Shown here piece by piece: positions 18,212 through 26,851 of a DNA stretch of 64,000 bases. A model generated the notes under the pieces. It saw nothing but the letters and a program-made list of their open reading frames with translations, had not been told where the DNA came from and searched no databases. Every line of letters starts with the position of its first letter. Positions within the stretch are counted from its first letter, which is position 1. The stretch is from Rhodospirillaceae bacterium (lineage in GTDB: Bacteria > Pseudomonadota > Alphaproteobacteria > UBA8366): the NCBI GenBank assembly GCA_002722095.1, contig PBKG01000024.1, positions 186,001 through 250,000 on the forward strand. Reading direction: 5' to 3'. Position numbers and translations under genes: made by a program.

Positions 18212-18323
18212 CTCTCTTGCTCCGTAGCGAGTGCCGTCTTTTAATGAATGCAGAAACAAATAGCAACCGTTGAAACCGGGTTTTCGCACTGCGACCGGCG
18301 CCGGTATTGGGGGGAGACGAGAC

Positions 18324-19622
18324 ATGAAAGACAATTTCGAACAGGCGTTGATCACTGCGGTCGAAGAATCGATGGAACGGGCGGATGAGTTTTTCCTCGA
18401 AGTCGAGAAAAAAACCAAGGACGGACCCGGCGTCACTCGCGTCGCATGGGGCGAAGGCGAACAAATCGGCCACGATATGTGCGAGGAATGGGCAAAAGAG
18501 CTCGGGCTCGAAATTTCCGGTGACGTGGCCGGCAACCTCTATATGACCTTTCCGGGCGAAGATCGTGACGCACCCCCGTTTATCGTCGGCTCGCATATGG
18601 ATACCGTGCCTTGCGGTGGCAATTACGATGGGGCCGCAGGCGTAATTTCCGGGCTCGCCGCTATTCAAGCCTTTAAAGCAGCGGGCATCACCCCCGCCCA
18701 GGATACCGTCGTGATGGCGATCCGGGCCGAAGAGGCCGGCAGCTGGTTCTCGGGCCTTCACGGTGGCCATCTCGGCAGCCGAGCTGCACTGGGCCGATTT
18801 ATGGATGACGAACTGAACACCGCCCACCATAACTATTTCGGAAAATCCCTCTATGAGGTGATCAAAGCGGCGGGGTTCGATCCCGACGCAATTGCCAACG
18901 ACCCGCCCCACCTGGACCCGAAAAAGATCAAAGGCTATTGCGAGCTTCATATCGAACAAGGGCCGATATTGATCGCCGAAGACAAGCCGGTCGGCGTGGT
19001 CAGCGGCATTCGCGGAAACCGGCGCTTCCGCAATTGCAAAGTACTGGGCGAATACAATCATGGCGGTGCCACCCCGCAATCCTTTCGCAAGGACGCGGCA
19101 TTGGGCGCAGCCGAATTTCTCTACAAGTTCGAGCAGGAAGGCCTACAGATACTCGCCGAGGACGGCGACCTCGTTTTCAATCCCGGCATCGTCCATACGG
19201 ACCCGGATGTAAACGGGCTCTCGAAGGTTTGCGGCGAAATCGACTTCACCTTGGACATGCGGAGCGAGAATTCGGAAACCCTCGACATTCTGAGAAAGAA
19301 AGCACAGGACATTGCCGCCGAAATCTCCGAGCAACGGGGCGTAAATGTCGATCTTGGCGATTTCTCCGTATCCGTTCCCGCCGCGCTCCATGATGGCGAG
19401 AAAGACCGCATGCGTGAGGGCTGCGCCGCGATGGGCCTCGATGTGTTGAATCTCGCCAGCGGCGGCGGCCACGACGCGGCCGAATTCCATCACGAGGGCG
19501 TGCCCTCTTCGATGATTTTCATTCGTAATGAGAACGGCAGCCACAACCCCGACGAAGCCATGGAGATGGAAGATTTTTGCGAAGGAACGAAGATCCTCGC
19601 CTGGATGATGGCGACCGCCTAG
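18324..19622 (+). CDS. M20-family Zn-dependent amidohydrolase (N-carbamoyl amino acid hydrolase / allantoate amidohydrolase type)
   Basis: A 432-residue member of the hydantoinase/carbamoylase branch of M20 peptidases. Metal ligands are visible in [20 protein letters not shown], the catalytic Glu in [19 protein letters not shown], and [21 protein letters not shown] with the final ligand region [13 protein letters not shown]. It removes a carbamoyl or ureido group from an N-carbamoyl amino acid or related amide. Start ATG 18324 follows GGGGGGAGACGAGAC; an upstream in-frame ATG (18270) lacks this. It converges on the luciferase-like gene (four-base overlap). Confidence 0.9.
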   Translation: MKDNFEQALITAVEESMERADEFFLEVEKKTKDGPGVTRVAWGEGEQIGHDMCEEWAKELGLEISGDVAGNLYMTFPGEDRDAPPFIVGSHMDTVPCGGNYDGAAGVISGLAAIQAFKAAGITPAQDTVVMAIRAEEAGSWFSGLHGGHLGSRAALGRFMDDELNTAHHNYFGKSLYEVIKAAGFDPDAIANDPPHLDPKKIKGYCELHIEQGPILIAEDKPVGVVSGIRGNRRFRNCKVLGEYNHGGATPQSFRKDAALGAAEFLYKFEQEGLQILAEDGDLVFNPGIVHTDPDVNGLSKVCGEIDFTLDMRSENSETLDILRKKAQDIAAEISEQRGVNVDLGDFSVSVPAALHDGEKDRMREGCAAMGLDVLNLASGGGHDAAEFHHEGVPSSMIFIRNENGSHNPDEAMEMEDFCEGTKILAWMMATA

Positions 19623-20554
19623 GTGGCAGGCTCCAGCTTGATCGCTTCGGGAATAACCTCTTCGGCCAACCGTTTGGTCTGGGCCATCAGCTCATCATCG
19701 CCGTCGCCGATGGGTCTTAGAACGAATTTGTAGACGCCCGCGTCCACATATTCTTTTAGACGCTCGATGATGTCGCCCGCATCGCCAACGGCCCAGCTTT
19801 GCTTGGGATCGCGGGGCGGGGTTCGCTTGGCGTATGCCGCGACGCGCGTCTCGACGCATTCTTCATCCCATTTACCAAAGCGGTAAAAAAAGCCCGATCC
19901 GTAATGATCGTGATCGATGGAGCGGCCATTTTCCACCACCGCCTGTTTGATCGCTGCGATTACCGGCGCTACCTCTGCAGGGGTTTCGCGCCCCGCCTGC
20001 CAGCCGGTGCCGAAACGCGCAGTTCTACGGATGGCGGGCTTGCTCGAGCCTCCGATCCAGAGCGGAAATTTCTTTTGTGCGGGCCGAGGCGATATATGAG
20101 CGTTGTCGTAACGATAATGCTCGCCCTCGAAGCTCACACTGTCTTCTGCCCATAGGCGTGAGATGATCTCGAGCGCTTCATCCACCTTTTTGCCGACGCC
20201 TTTAAACTCACGGCCCGTCGCGCCCCAGTCCGCCGCATCCCGACTTCCAATACCAAAGGCGGGCAATAGCCTGCCGCCGGACAGGTAGTCGATCGTCGCG
20301 CACTGCTTGGCGGTGACCAGAGGATCGCGCAAGGCGACCGAGCACACATTCATGCCGAACTTGATACGTTCAGTGGCGCCGGCAATCGCGGCCATAGCCG
20401 ACAGGCATTCAAGAAACGGCTGATGGGAAACAAGCCTATCGGTTTGCCAGAGCGAGTCGATCCCGCCCTCTTCGCAAAGCTCGACCCAATCCCAGAACGC
20501 CTTCGCTGAGGAAAATGGAAAATCCGCAATTCCGAGGCCGACCCCGACACCCAT
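19619..20554 (-). CDS. LLM-class (luciferase-like) flavin/F420-dependent oxidoreductase
   Basis: A 311-residue bacterial luciferase-like TIM-barrel oxidoreductase. Family blocks are GGIDSLWQTDR, the ATERIKFGMNVCSVALRDPL strand, DYLSGGRLLPAFGIGSRDAADWGATG, and PLWIGGSSKPAIRRTARFGTGW. This subgroup may use FMN or F420. Substrate unknown. It is divergent from the two SDR genes, with a 115-base spacer holding both promoters. Confidence 0.87.
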   Translation of the reverse strand: MGVGVGLGIADFPFSSAKAFWDWVELCEEGGIDSLWQTDRLVSHQPFLECLSAMAAIAGATERIKFGMNVCSVALRDPLVTAKQCATIDYLSGGRLLPAFGIGSRDAADWGATGREFKGVGKKVDEALEIISRLWAEDSVSFEGEHYRYDNAHISPRPAQKKFPLWIGGSSKPAIRRTARFGTGWQAGRETPAEVAPVIAAIKQAVVENGRSIDHDHYGSGFFYRFGKWDEECVETRVAAYAKRTPPRDPKQSWAVGDAGDIIERLKEYVDAGVYKFVLRPIGDGDDELMAQTKRLAEEVIPEAIKLEPAT

Positions 20555-20669
20555 TTTAATCTCCTTTGAATTTCCGCGACCCTATCAATGGCTAACGGCG
20601 GTTGCCAAGGGTATGGGAATTCTGACTCAAATCCGCTAAAGCCATAGCAAAGAAAAAGGGAGGTCGGCG

Positions 20670-21431
20670 ATGCCGAAATCACCAGATTATTTCAGGGGCA
20701 AAACACTATTGATGACCGGCGGCGCCAGCGGAATCGGCAAAGCCACCGCAGACGTATTCGCACGCGAAGGCGCCAACGTTGTGGTGACGGATATCGATGA
20801 AGAAGGCGCTATCTCGGTTGCCCAGGCCGTAGATCAAAGCGGCGGATCAGGCCTTGGTCTCCGTTGCGATGTGACCGACCGTGCCGACGTGGACAAAACG
20901 GTCGCCGAAACGCTGGACCGGTTCGGCAGCATCGACTTTCTTTTCAATTCCGCCGGCTCGGCCATCAAACGGGCCAAATTTCTCGATATCGATATCGACC
21001 TTTGGCAAAAAACTTACGATCTGAACGTCACCGGCACCTTTCATTGCATGCAGGCGGTTATTCCCCAAATGCTGGAACAAGGCAAAGGCGTGATCGTCAA
21101 TATGGCGAGCAACGCAACGCGCACCGGCGGCGCTGCCAAGTCGCCTCATTACGCGTCCGCAAAGGGCGCCGTCCATACGCTCACGATCGGCGTCGGACGC
21201 GAATTCGGCGCTCAGGGCGTTCGATGCCTGTCCCTCTCGCCGTCTGCGGTCGATACGCCTTTTCAGGATATCTCAAGCCAGGAAATGCTCGACGCGTCGA
21301 TCAGCGGCAACCCGATGAACCGAATGGGCCGGCCCGAAGAAATCGCCGAGCTGGTTCTATTCACGTGCTCGGATGCGTGCGAATTTATCAATGGCGATAC
21401 GCTCTACGTCACCGGCGGCGCGAAAGCTTAA
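20670..21431 (+). CDS. SDR-family oxidoreductase (first of a tandem pair)
   Basis: Classical short-chain dehydrogenase of 253 residues. Cofactor loop TGGASGIGKATA, NSAG motif in FLFNSAGSAIKR, the Ser and Y-A-S-A-K catalytic block HYASAKGAVH, and the C-terminal FINGDTLYVTGG. VVVTDID after the second strand suggests NAD(H). Start follows GGGAGG. Only ten bases separate it from the next SDR, with which it shares most of its sequence, so this is a tandem duplication. It acts on a hydroxy/keto compound not identifiable from sequence. Confidence 0.92.
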   Translation: MPKSPDYFRGKTLLMTGGASGIGKATADVFAREGANVVVTDIDEEGAISVAQAVDQSGGSGLGLRCDVTDRADVDKTVAETLDRFGSIDFLFNSAGSAIKRAKFLDIDIDLWQKTYDLNVTGTFHCMQAVIPQMLEQGKGVIVNMASNATRTGGAAKSPHYASAKGAVHTLTIGVGREFGAQGVRCLSLSPSAVDTPFQDISSQEMLDASISGNPMNRMGRPEEIAELVLFTCSDACEFINGDTLYVTGGAKA

Positions 21432-21441
21432 GGAGAAAAAA

Positions 21442-22206
21442 ATGCCCAAGACACCCGATTACTTCCAAGGCAAGACGCTGTTCCTGACCGGTGCGGCGAG
21501 CGGCATCGGCCAAGCAACCGCCTATATCTTCGCGCGCGAAGGCGCCAACGTGATCTGCGCCGACGTCGATGGCGAAGGAGCGGACCGGGTCGCCAAGGAA
21601 GTCGATCAACTGGGCGGAAAGGGGTTTGCAATAACCTGCGACGTCACCAGCCGCGATGAAGTAAACGATGCGGTCGCCCAAGGCATCGATCAATTCGATA
21701 AGATCGATTTTCAGTTCAACAACGCGGGATCGGCAATTCAGCGTTCGAAATTTCTCGATATCGACGACGACCTGTTCGAGAAGACATATGACCTTAATGT
21801 CAAAGGTGTGTTCTACGGTATGCAGGCCATCGTACCGCACATGCTGGAGAACGGCGGCGGCGTCATCGTCAACACGGCCTCGATGTCGTACATCCGCGGC
21901 GGCGGCGGGCACTCGATCCATTACGCATCCGCCAAAGGCGCCGTGGTGACTATGACCATGGGCGTTGCCCGCGAATTCGTGAAGCAAAATATCCGTTGCG
22001 TATCGATTTCGCCGGCGGCGGCTGACACTCATTTTCAGGACGTTTCGACCGAAGAACTCAAGCAATCCATGGTCAACGACATCCCCATCGGCCGCATGGC
22101 GGAACCGGACGAAATCGCGGAAGTGGTGCAATTCCTATGTTCGGACGCGTGCCCGTACATCACCGCCGATACGATCCGAATTTCCGGCGGCGGCGGATTC
22201 CGGTAG
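21442..22206 (+). CDS. SDR-family oxidoreductase (second of a tandem pair)
   Basis: Paralogue of the preceding gene, 254 residues from ATG 21442, which follows AAGGAG. Same blocks: TGAASGIGQATA, FNNAGSAIQRSKFLDID, catalytic HYASAKGAVV, and the C-terminal TADTIRISGGGG. VICADVD marks a preference for NAD(H). Nine bases separate its stop from the TauD-like dioxygenase, so SDR-SDR-dioxygenase is one operon, plausibly oxidising successive intermediates of one compound. Confidence 0.92.
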   Translation: MPKTPDYFQGKTLFLTGAASGIGQATAYIFAREGANVICADVDGEGADRVAKEVDQLGGKGFAITCDVTSRDEVNDAVAQGIDQFDKIDFQFNNAGSAIQRSKFLDIDDDLFEKTYDLNVKGVFYGMQAIVPHMLENGGGVIVNTASMSYIRGGGGHSIHYASAKGAVVTMTMGVAREFVKQNIRCVSISPAAADTHFQDVSTEELKQSMVNDIPIGRMAEPDEIAEVVQFLCSDACPYITADTIRISGGGGFR

Positions 22207-22215
22207 GAGGCTAGG

Positions 22216-23058
22216 ATGAAGGTCAATCCTTTCGACGCACCGCTAGGTGCCGAGGTCACCGATATCGACCTTGCCGCCGATCTCGATGCAGAAACCGTAG
22301 AAGCGCTCAATGCGGCTTGGGCCGAACATCTCGTACTGTGCGTTCGCGATCAGGACCTCTCGCCACCGGATTTTCTCAAGGCGGGCCGGATATTCGGTGA
22401 CCCTTTCGAGCAGCTTTATGGACAGTTCAATCATCCGGACTATCCCGATATCGGCCTCCTGACTCATAAGGACGGCGATACCGCAGGTAGCGGCAAACGC
22501 AAAATCCGCGGCACCTCGTGGCATACGGATGCATCCTATTTTGAGCACCCACCCGCCGGCACCATGCTATTCGCGCTGGTGGTCCCCGAGGGCGGAGGCG
22601 ACACCGACTTCATGTCGACCCGTGCTGCCTATGAATCGATGTCGACCGAGATGAAGGCAAAGCTGGAGGGTTTGAATGCGATGCACGTCTATGAAAGCAG
22701 CCGTTCACCGCGCAAGCTCATTAAGCGGACCCAAGATCAGGTAGATAAGTTCGGCGAGCAAATGGCCCATCCTATCGTGCGCACCCATCCCGCCAACGGG
22801 CTGAAATCGATCTTTCTCAATCCGATCCGGGTCGAGTGTATCGATGGCATGGACCGCGCCGAAAGCGATGCGCTTTTGGATGACATCCAAGATCACCTGT
22901 TCCAACCGCAATTCCACTATCGCCACAAATGGCGTGTTGGTGATTTTCTGATCTGGGATAACCGCAGCATCCTGCATCAAGCCAACGACGATTACGATTG
23001 GCGCAGTCAACAGCGAAAGCTCTATCGCATCATGACCAAAGGCGAACGACCGGTTTAG
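22216..23058 (+). CDS. TauD/TfdA-family Fe(II)/2-oxoglutarate dioxygenase (copy 1)
   Basis: A 280-residue alpha-ketoglutarate-dependent dioxygenase. The facial triad is complete: H103 and D105 in SWHTDASY and H254 in IWDNRSILHQA, with R271 (KLYRIM) for the 2-oxoglutarate carboxylate. The N-terminal LGAEVTDIDLAADL is the TauD/TfdA signature. Homologues hydroxylate taurine, other sulfonates, phenoxyacetates or alpha-amino acids; the substrate is unknown. Last gene of the SDR-SDR-dioxygenase operon. Confidence 0.92.
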   Translation: MKVNPFDAPLGAEVTDIDLAADLDAETVEALNAAWAEHLVLCVRDQDLSPPDFLKAGRIFGDPFEQLYGQFNHPDYPDIGLLTHKDGDTAGSGKRKIRGTSWHTDASYFEHPPAGTMLFALVVPEGGGDTDFMSTRAAYESMSTEMKAKLEGLNAMHVYESSRSPRKLIKRTQDQVDKFGEQMAHPIVRTHPANGLKSIFLNPIRVECIDGMDRAESDALLDDIQDHLFQPQFHYRHKWRVGDFLIWDNRSILHQANDDYDWRSQQRKLYRIMTKGERPV

Positions 23059-23061
23059 GTG

Positions 23062-23508
23062 CTAGTTAGGCAGCAGGCACTTCACCGTGCCGGCCAACGT
23101 CTTTTCCCCATCGCTGCGTTCGCCCCACGCCTCGAAAGTAAAGGTGATCCCTGCCTCGCCCTCTTCGCGATCGGTCAACTTCATTTTCGGCTGCACGGTG
23201 CTGTCGGCGAAAACCGGCTTGAAGAATTTTATGTTGAGCCAACCGTGATGCCACCAGGCCTGGCCGAACATTTGCAGCAACATGTTAATGAGTTGGCCTT
23301 GCGGCTGCTGCCCCGATGCGATCGGTGCCGGCAGCCCCGCCTCCTCGGCCTTGCCTTGGTCCGTATGGAGATTTTTCTTCGGCCATCCTTCAGCCGCAAA
23401 CGGGCCGCCGGAATGGGCCCATAGGCGTTCAATCGCCATATGGTAGACCGGACCTTCATAGAGCGTTCCGATCTCCGCATCGCGGTCGATGAGTCCGGTT
23501 ACCATCAT
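23062..23508 (-). CDS. MaoC-like hotdog dehydratase, second half of a two-gene pair
   Basis: A 148-residue hotdog-domain protein. VTGLIDRDAEIGTLYEGPVY opens it and ASGQQPQGQLINMLLQMFGQ occupies the place of the catalytic loop, which departs from the usual D-x-x-x-x-H of R-specific hydratases. The closing strand ITFTFEAWGERSDGEKTLAG is typical. It overlaps the previous gene by four bases (ATGATG arrangement), so the two hotdog subunits are probably made together and assemble as a heterodimer acting on a hydroxyacyl- or enoyl-CoA. Substrate unknown. Confidence 0.72.
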   Translation of the reverse strand: MMVTGLIDRDAEIGTLYEGPVYHMAIERLWAHSGGPFAAEGWPKKNLHTDQGKAEEAGLPAPIASGQQPQGQLINMLLQMFGQAWWHHGWLNIKFFKPVFADSTVQPKMKLTDREEGEAGITFTFEAWGERSDGEKTLAGTVKCLLPN

Positions 23509-23936
23509 GCGGGCTTCTCCTTCCGCATGATTGCCACATGGGTATGACGTTTCAGGATCATCCTGCCCTGATCGTCGGTCATTTCCGTGGAAACCGTTTG
23601 ATAGGCACGCCCGCGTTTTTCAAAAATCTTGGTGATGTCGTAGGTGCAGGTAAGCGTGCTGCCCACATAGGCGGGATTATGGAATTGGCACTCGGTCTCC
23701 GCCATTACCGTTCCGGTATTCTCCGCAACCTTGAAGCTTGGCGAGCGCGTGAGCGAGCTTAGGTTAAGTATCATCGCCGCATGGACTTGCGGCGGGCTGC
23801 CGTCGACGCCCTCTACATAGCGCGCGTCGAAATCCTGCGCCGCGTAGAGATATTGCTGGTGATATTCCGGCGTGATCTCTATTTCGAGCGGCGCATAGGC
23901 ATCGCCGACTTCCATTTCATGGGCGAATTTGTCCAT
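23505..23936 (-). CDS. MaoC/FAS1-like hotdog dehydratase, first half of a two-gene pair
   Basis: About 143 residues from ATG 23936: MDKFAHEMEVGDAYAPLEIE then ITPEYHQQYLYAAQDFDARY, the N-terminal half of a FAS1-like dehydratase domain, with CTYDITKIFEKRGRAYQTVS at the C-terminal strand. The frame extends upstream through the 3' end of the ThDP gene, but ATG 23936 falls right after the eight-T tract of that gene's terminator, and homologues begin at this point; an ATG at 23975 is the alternative. It may need its own promoter or be leaderless. Pairs with the following gene. Confidence 0.75.
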   Translation of the reverse strand: MDKFAHEMEVGDAYAPLEIEITPEYHQQYLYAAQDFDARYVEGVDGSPPQVHAAMILNLSSLTRSPSFKVAENTGTVMAETECQFHNPAYVGSTLTCTYDITKIFEKRGRAYQTVSTEMTDDQGRMILKRHTHVAIMRKEKPA

Positions 23937-23972
23937 AAAAAAAACGAGGTTCCCGTAAGAACCCCGCCTCTT
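23936..23972 (-). terminator. terminator of the ThDP operon, abutting the dehydratase start
   Basis: On the minus strand GAGG...GGTTC-loop-GAACC...TC is followed by eight Ts (plus 23937-23944). The hairpin spans plus 23946-23970. The last T is immediately adjacent to the ATG of the dehydratase gene. Confidence 0.65.
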
Positions 23973-23974
23973 CA

Positions 23975-24613
23975 TCAATGTACGTCTAGGTTGTCGCGGA
24001 ACCGCGTCTTCCAAACCGACGCGTCCCGTTCGGCCGGCCCGGGCAGCTTGCCCGGATCGGTGGCGGCGACCTTCAACAGCACAAACGCGGTGCCGTTCGA
24101 ATTGCGCAACAAATCGCTCGCCTCCTTGAATTGGCTCTTCTTGGTGACGGTACGGACCGATCGAATATTCGCACCTTCCGCCATCTTGGCCAGATCGATA
24201 CCGCGCAACGTGTGACTTGGTTGCCAGCCGGTTTCGCCATAGCGACCATTGTCCACGCACATAATACGCAGGTTGGGCGGGTCCATCGCGCCGATGGTGG
24301 CCAATGTGCCCACATTCATCAGCAACTCGCCTTCGCCGGTCACGACGACGACGGTTTTCTCCGGCTGCGCCAGGGCCAAACCGAGGCCGATGCTGCAGGC
24401 CGCCCCCATGGCGCCGCTTAGCGGAAAGACATTGGAAGCAAGCGGCCCCGTCGCGTTCAGAACATCGTCCTTGGAGCCGGCGAGGCCGGTGACGAACAAA
24501 AAATCGTCCGTATTACCGAGGATCGCCTTGGTCGCCGCGCGGCGTTCGAGTTCACCTGCCTTCAATCTAGCATTGGGCTTACTGACGTGTTTTTTTGCTG
24601 CTTTTTTAGCCAT
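23975..24613 (-). CDS. thiamine-diphosphate enzyme, beta subunit (sulfopyruvate/phosphonopyruvate decarboxylase-like)
   Basis: About 212 residues, the ThDP/Mg-binding (PP) domain of a two-subunit decarboxylase. The GDG-type cofactor motif reads VVTGEGELLMNVGTLATIGA (GEG...N) and continues to IMCVDNGRYGETG; FPLSGAMGAACSIGLGLA precedes it. It lacks the middle domain of ordinary ThDP decarboxylases, as in ComDE. Two ATGs lie six bases apart (24619, 24613); the second is better spaced from AGGGAG. An N-terminal basic run (KKAAKKHVSKPNARLK) is unusual. It follows the alpha gene by under 20 bases. Confidence 0.85.
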   Translation of the reverse strand: MAKKAAKKHVSKPNARLKAGELERRAATKAILGNTDDFLFVTGLAGSKDDVLNATGPLASNVFPLSGAMGAACSIGLGLALAQPEKTVVVVTGEGELLMNVGTLATIGAMDPPNLRIMCVDNGRYGETGWQPSHTLRGIDLAKMAEGANIRSVRTVTKKSQFKEASDLLRNSNGTAFVLLKVAATDPGKLPGPAERDASVWKTRFRDNLDVH

Positions 24614-24627
24614 CGTCATATCTCCCT

Positions 24628-25152
24628 TTAAGCAAAGAATTTCGCGCCGAGCAGCTTCTGTGTGAACAGAACCGCCATCGGCTGAAGTGAGCGGAACGCC
24701 ATCGCACTGGCCGCTTGAACAGTATCGTTGACTTCATCGGGATAGTCGCAACGCAAGACCTTGAGGCCACACGCTTCGCAAACCGGCTGAACGGCTTGAC
24801 CCATCGGCACTTGCCACGGATTTGCTTCACCGAAATCGCCGCGCATGGAAACCAGCATCAGCAGTGGAATGCGAGCATTGATGTTGAGACTGAAAAAGTT
24901 CACGCAATTGCCGACACCGCTGCTTTGCACGAGGACAACGGACTTCTCGCCGCCCAGCCATGCACCCGCTGCCATGGCAACGCCCTCTTCCTCGGTCGAG
25001 AGTGGAATTGAATGAACGTCCGGATCTCCCAACGACCGGTCGATAAGAATTCTATGACCTGCGTCGGGTACGTATGAGAATTGCGTAACCCCTATATCCT
25101 TTTTCAGCAGATCGTATAACTGATCTTGCCAGGCTTTCTTCTTACGCGCCAT
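24628..25152 (-). CDS. thiamine-diphosphate enzyme, alpha subunit (sulfopyruvate/phosphonopyruvate decarboxylase-like)
   Basis: A 174-residue Pyr-domain subunit partnering the beta gene. The activating glutamate lies in PLSTEEEGVAMAAGAWLGG, followed by LVQSSGVGNCVNFFS and IPLLMLVSMRGDFGEANPWQ. Such split enzymes decarboxylate sulfopyruvate (ComDE) or phosphonopyruvate. The substrate is inferred only from family resemblance, not from the sequence. First gene of the operon, after a 158-base promoter region shared with the divergent cupin gene. Confidence 0.85.
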   Translation of the reverse strand: MARKKKAWQDQLYDLLKKDIGVTQFSYVPDAGHRILIDRSLGDPDVHSIPLSTEEEGVAMAAGAWLGGEKSVVLVQSSGVGNCVNFFSLNINARIPLLMLVSMRGDFGEANPWQVPMGQAVQPVCEACGLKVLRCDYPDEVNDTVQAASAMAFRSLQPMAVLFTQKLLGAKFFA

Positions 25153-25311
25153 GAGTGTCCTCCCTCGTTCGAGCTTGGCCGGTTGGCCAGATTGGCCGCG
25201 ATCATAAACGAATTTTATCCCCGCGCTAGCCCCTGACGGCGCCCTTTAAACCAATCGAAATTAAGCTAGAATGTCGTAACAGCAATCGAAGACATTTGAG
25301 GAGGGAGACCC

Positions 25312-25797
25312 ATGTCGCAGACTGCAGAAGACGCTCTTGCCCCAAAACACGAGGCCCCTTTTGACCCACAGGTCGAGCGCGTCCGAAAACCTCAGACCTT
25401 CCATTACGCAAAACCCGAGTTCGACGAGGGCAAAGGACTGGTCAAGCTGGCCCAAACCGACCTCGTCAAAGGTGCGGTCCAGATCGTCAAGGCGGATGGG
25501 CGCAACAATCTCCATTCCCATGCGGCGGCCGACACTTTCTGGTTAGTGTTGAAAGGCCGTGCGCGCTTTTATTCCGATGAAACCGAAGTCTTCGGTGAAT
25601 TTGGCCCAATGGAGGGTATCGTTACCCCGCGTGGCTTCGCTTATTGGTTCGAAAGCGCCGATCCCGATGCGGACTTGGAATTGCTGCAGGTCGCCGGCTT
25701 TGAAAAGGGCAAAAAAGACATTCGCACCAACCACATGCCGCGAACCGAACGTACGAAAAGCAAAAATCATCGCTTTAGCGGCCGGCTGAGCAAGTAG
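25312..25797 (+). CDS. cupin-domain protein
   Basis: A 161-residue single cupin. The first metal-binding motif is NLHSHAAADTFWLVLKGRARF (H-S-H-x-x-x-D rather than the usual E), and the second motif is incomplete (TPRGFAYWFESA), so metal binding may be altered. RFYSDETEVFGEF precedes it. Role unknown; small cupins beside dioxygenase clusters may bind or transform oxygenated acids. Start follows GAGGAGGGAGACCC. Transcribed away from the ThDP operon. Confidence 0.78.
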   Translation: MSQTAEDALAPKHEAPFDPQVERVRKPQTFHYAKPEFDEGKGLVKLAQTDLVKGAVQIVKADGRNNLHSHAAADTFWLVLKGRARFYSDETEVFGEFGPMEGIVTPRGFAYWFESADPDADLELLQVAGFEKGKKDIRTNHMPRTERTKSKNHRFSGRLSK

Positions 25798-25800
25798 CCC

Positions 25801-25995
25801 TTACCGGCTGGCGAACATGGCAAAGCAAGCCCGCTCCGCACGCTTGCGGGTGGCATCGACGATCCTGCGCGGAACTATACTCTGCCAAGTCGGTGGCGGT
25901 CCGACCTTGGCCTCGTGAATAATTTTCTGCAGTATGTGATACCCAATTCTCAGGGCCGCGCTTGACGCTAACCCACACGAATCACCAGAATATCG
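25801..25995 (-). pseudogene. possible 3' remnant of a lost gene
   Basis: On the minus strand an open frame ends in TAA at 25801-25803 and reads back through IVDATRKRAERACFAMFASR, VGPPPTWQSIVPRR and LRIGYHILQKIIHEA without a stop for about 60 codons. The final 20 codons have the strong G/C third positions typical of genes here. There is no start codon within it and it runs into the 5' end of the AT-rich gene at 26000. I do not recognise the protein. It may be the tail of a gene truncated when the neighbouring AT-rich gene arrived, or chance. Confidence 0.3.
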
Positions 25996-25999
25996 TCCA

Positions 26000-26851
26000 A
26001 TGACAACAGAAAAGCACGCAACATTGGATGAACCAAGGATGCGCCGCCGCCACGCGGATCCGGATTTGCGGGATCCCTATGACGGTATAGCCGACCTGGA
26101 ATCCGTCCTTGCTAAAGTTAAGAGCGCCGAAAGCTATTACACCCACCTCTTTGAGTGGCGGACCGATTTCACACCGAAACTTTATCTGTTCACCCATGTA
26201 GCGCCCATGATCAATGGTAGGTTTCTCGTTTACCCATATGACAATCCAAGAAGTAAATTTGGAATTATTCTTAATAAAAATGAACTAAATAATTATCTTA
26301 AAGAAGAAATAAGAAAAGATGATACAGAAGCTCATACACCAACCATGAGTATTGTTGCTTGGTCTATTTTCTTTTTTATGATTTGTGTTTATTTTTTTCC
26401 AATATACACCGCGTTATTTATTGGCATTGCTGTATTTACTTTTTGGATGTTTCTGCGAAATCGCAGCAAGAAATCTTTATTTACTGAATTTAATGAACAA
26501 TATGGAAAATTTGATAAATATTATGGAGATAATTACAGAAAAATTAGACCAATAATTGGAGATTTCATATATAAAAGAAGAGTTATCTCTAATATATATA
26601 TGGATTTATTTTTATCTATTTCTGCATTTATTTGTGTATGTTATGTTCTTTACTTCTTTTTGGCCGCCAAAAACTATTTTGTGGCCGCCGCAGCCCTGGT
26701 CGGACTGCTGTATCTCGGCGCAATCTGCTTTCGAGCCGCCCGATCACTGGTCGTGATAAGCCGGTTCCGTCGAAATGTCAGACGGGATCCTACTTACCGC
26801 GATCTTGCCGACCTCACTCCGGAAGCGCCGCGCGCACCGCGATTCAGCTAA
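26000..26851 (+). CDS. multi-pass membrane protein with AT-rich central section, unknown function
   Basis: A 283-residue protein I do not recognise. Residues 1-80 are hydrophilic and encoded with normal G+C for the region. From about residue 82 (LNKNELNNYLKEEIRK) to about 218 the DNA turns extremely AT-rich, with AGA arginines and A/T third positions. After residue about 222 it returns to GC-rich coding. Four hydrophobic segments are visible: IVAWSIFFFMICVYFFP, LFIGIAVFTFWMFL, LFLSISAFICVCYVLYFFL and FVAAAALVGLLYLGAICF. The N- and C-terminal ends look cytoplasmic. It stands alone, converging on chrA with a four-base overlap. Confidence 0.7.
   Translation: MTTEKHATLDEPRMRRRHADPDLRDPYDGIADLESVLAKVKSAESYYTHLFEWRTDFTPKLYLFTHVAPMINGRFLVYPYDNPRSKFGIILNKNELNNYLKEEIRKDDTEAHTPTMSIVAWSIFFFMICVYFFPIYTALFIGIAVFTFWMFLRNRSKKSLFTEFNEQYGKFDKYYGDNYRKIRPIIGDFIYKRRVISNIYMDLFLSISAFICVCYVLYFFLAAKNYFVAAAALVGLLYLGAICFRAARSLVVISRFRRNVRRDPTYRDLADLTPEAPRAPRFS

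Noticed and set aside
18114..19079. Minus-strand 321-residue frame across the M20 hydrolase
   Set aside because: Overlaps well-conserved hydrolase motifs on the plus strand and includes rpmE in another frame; no protein-like features.
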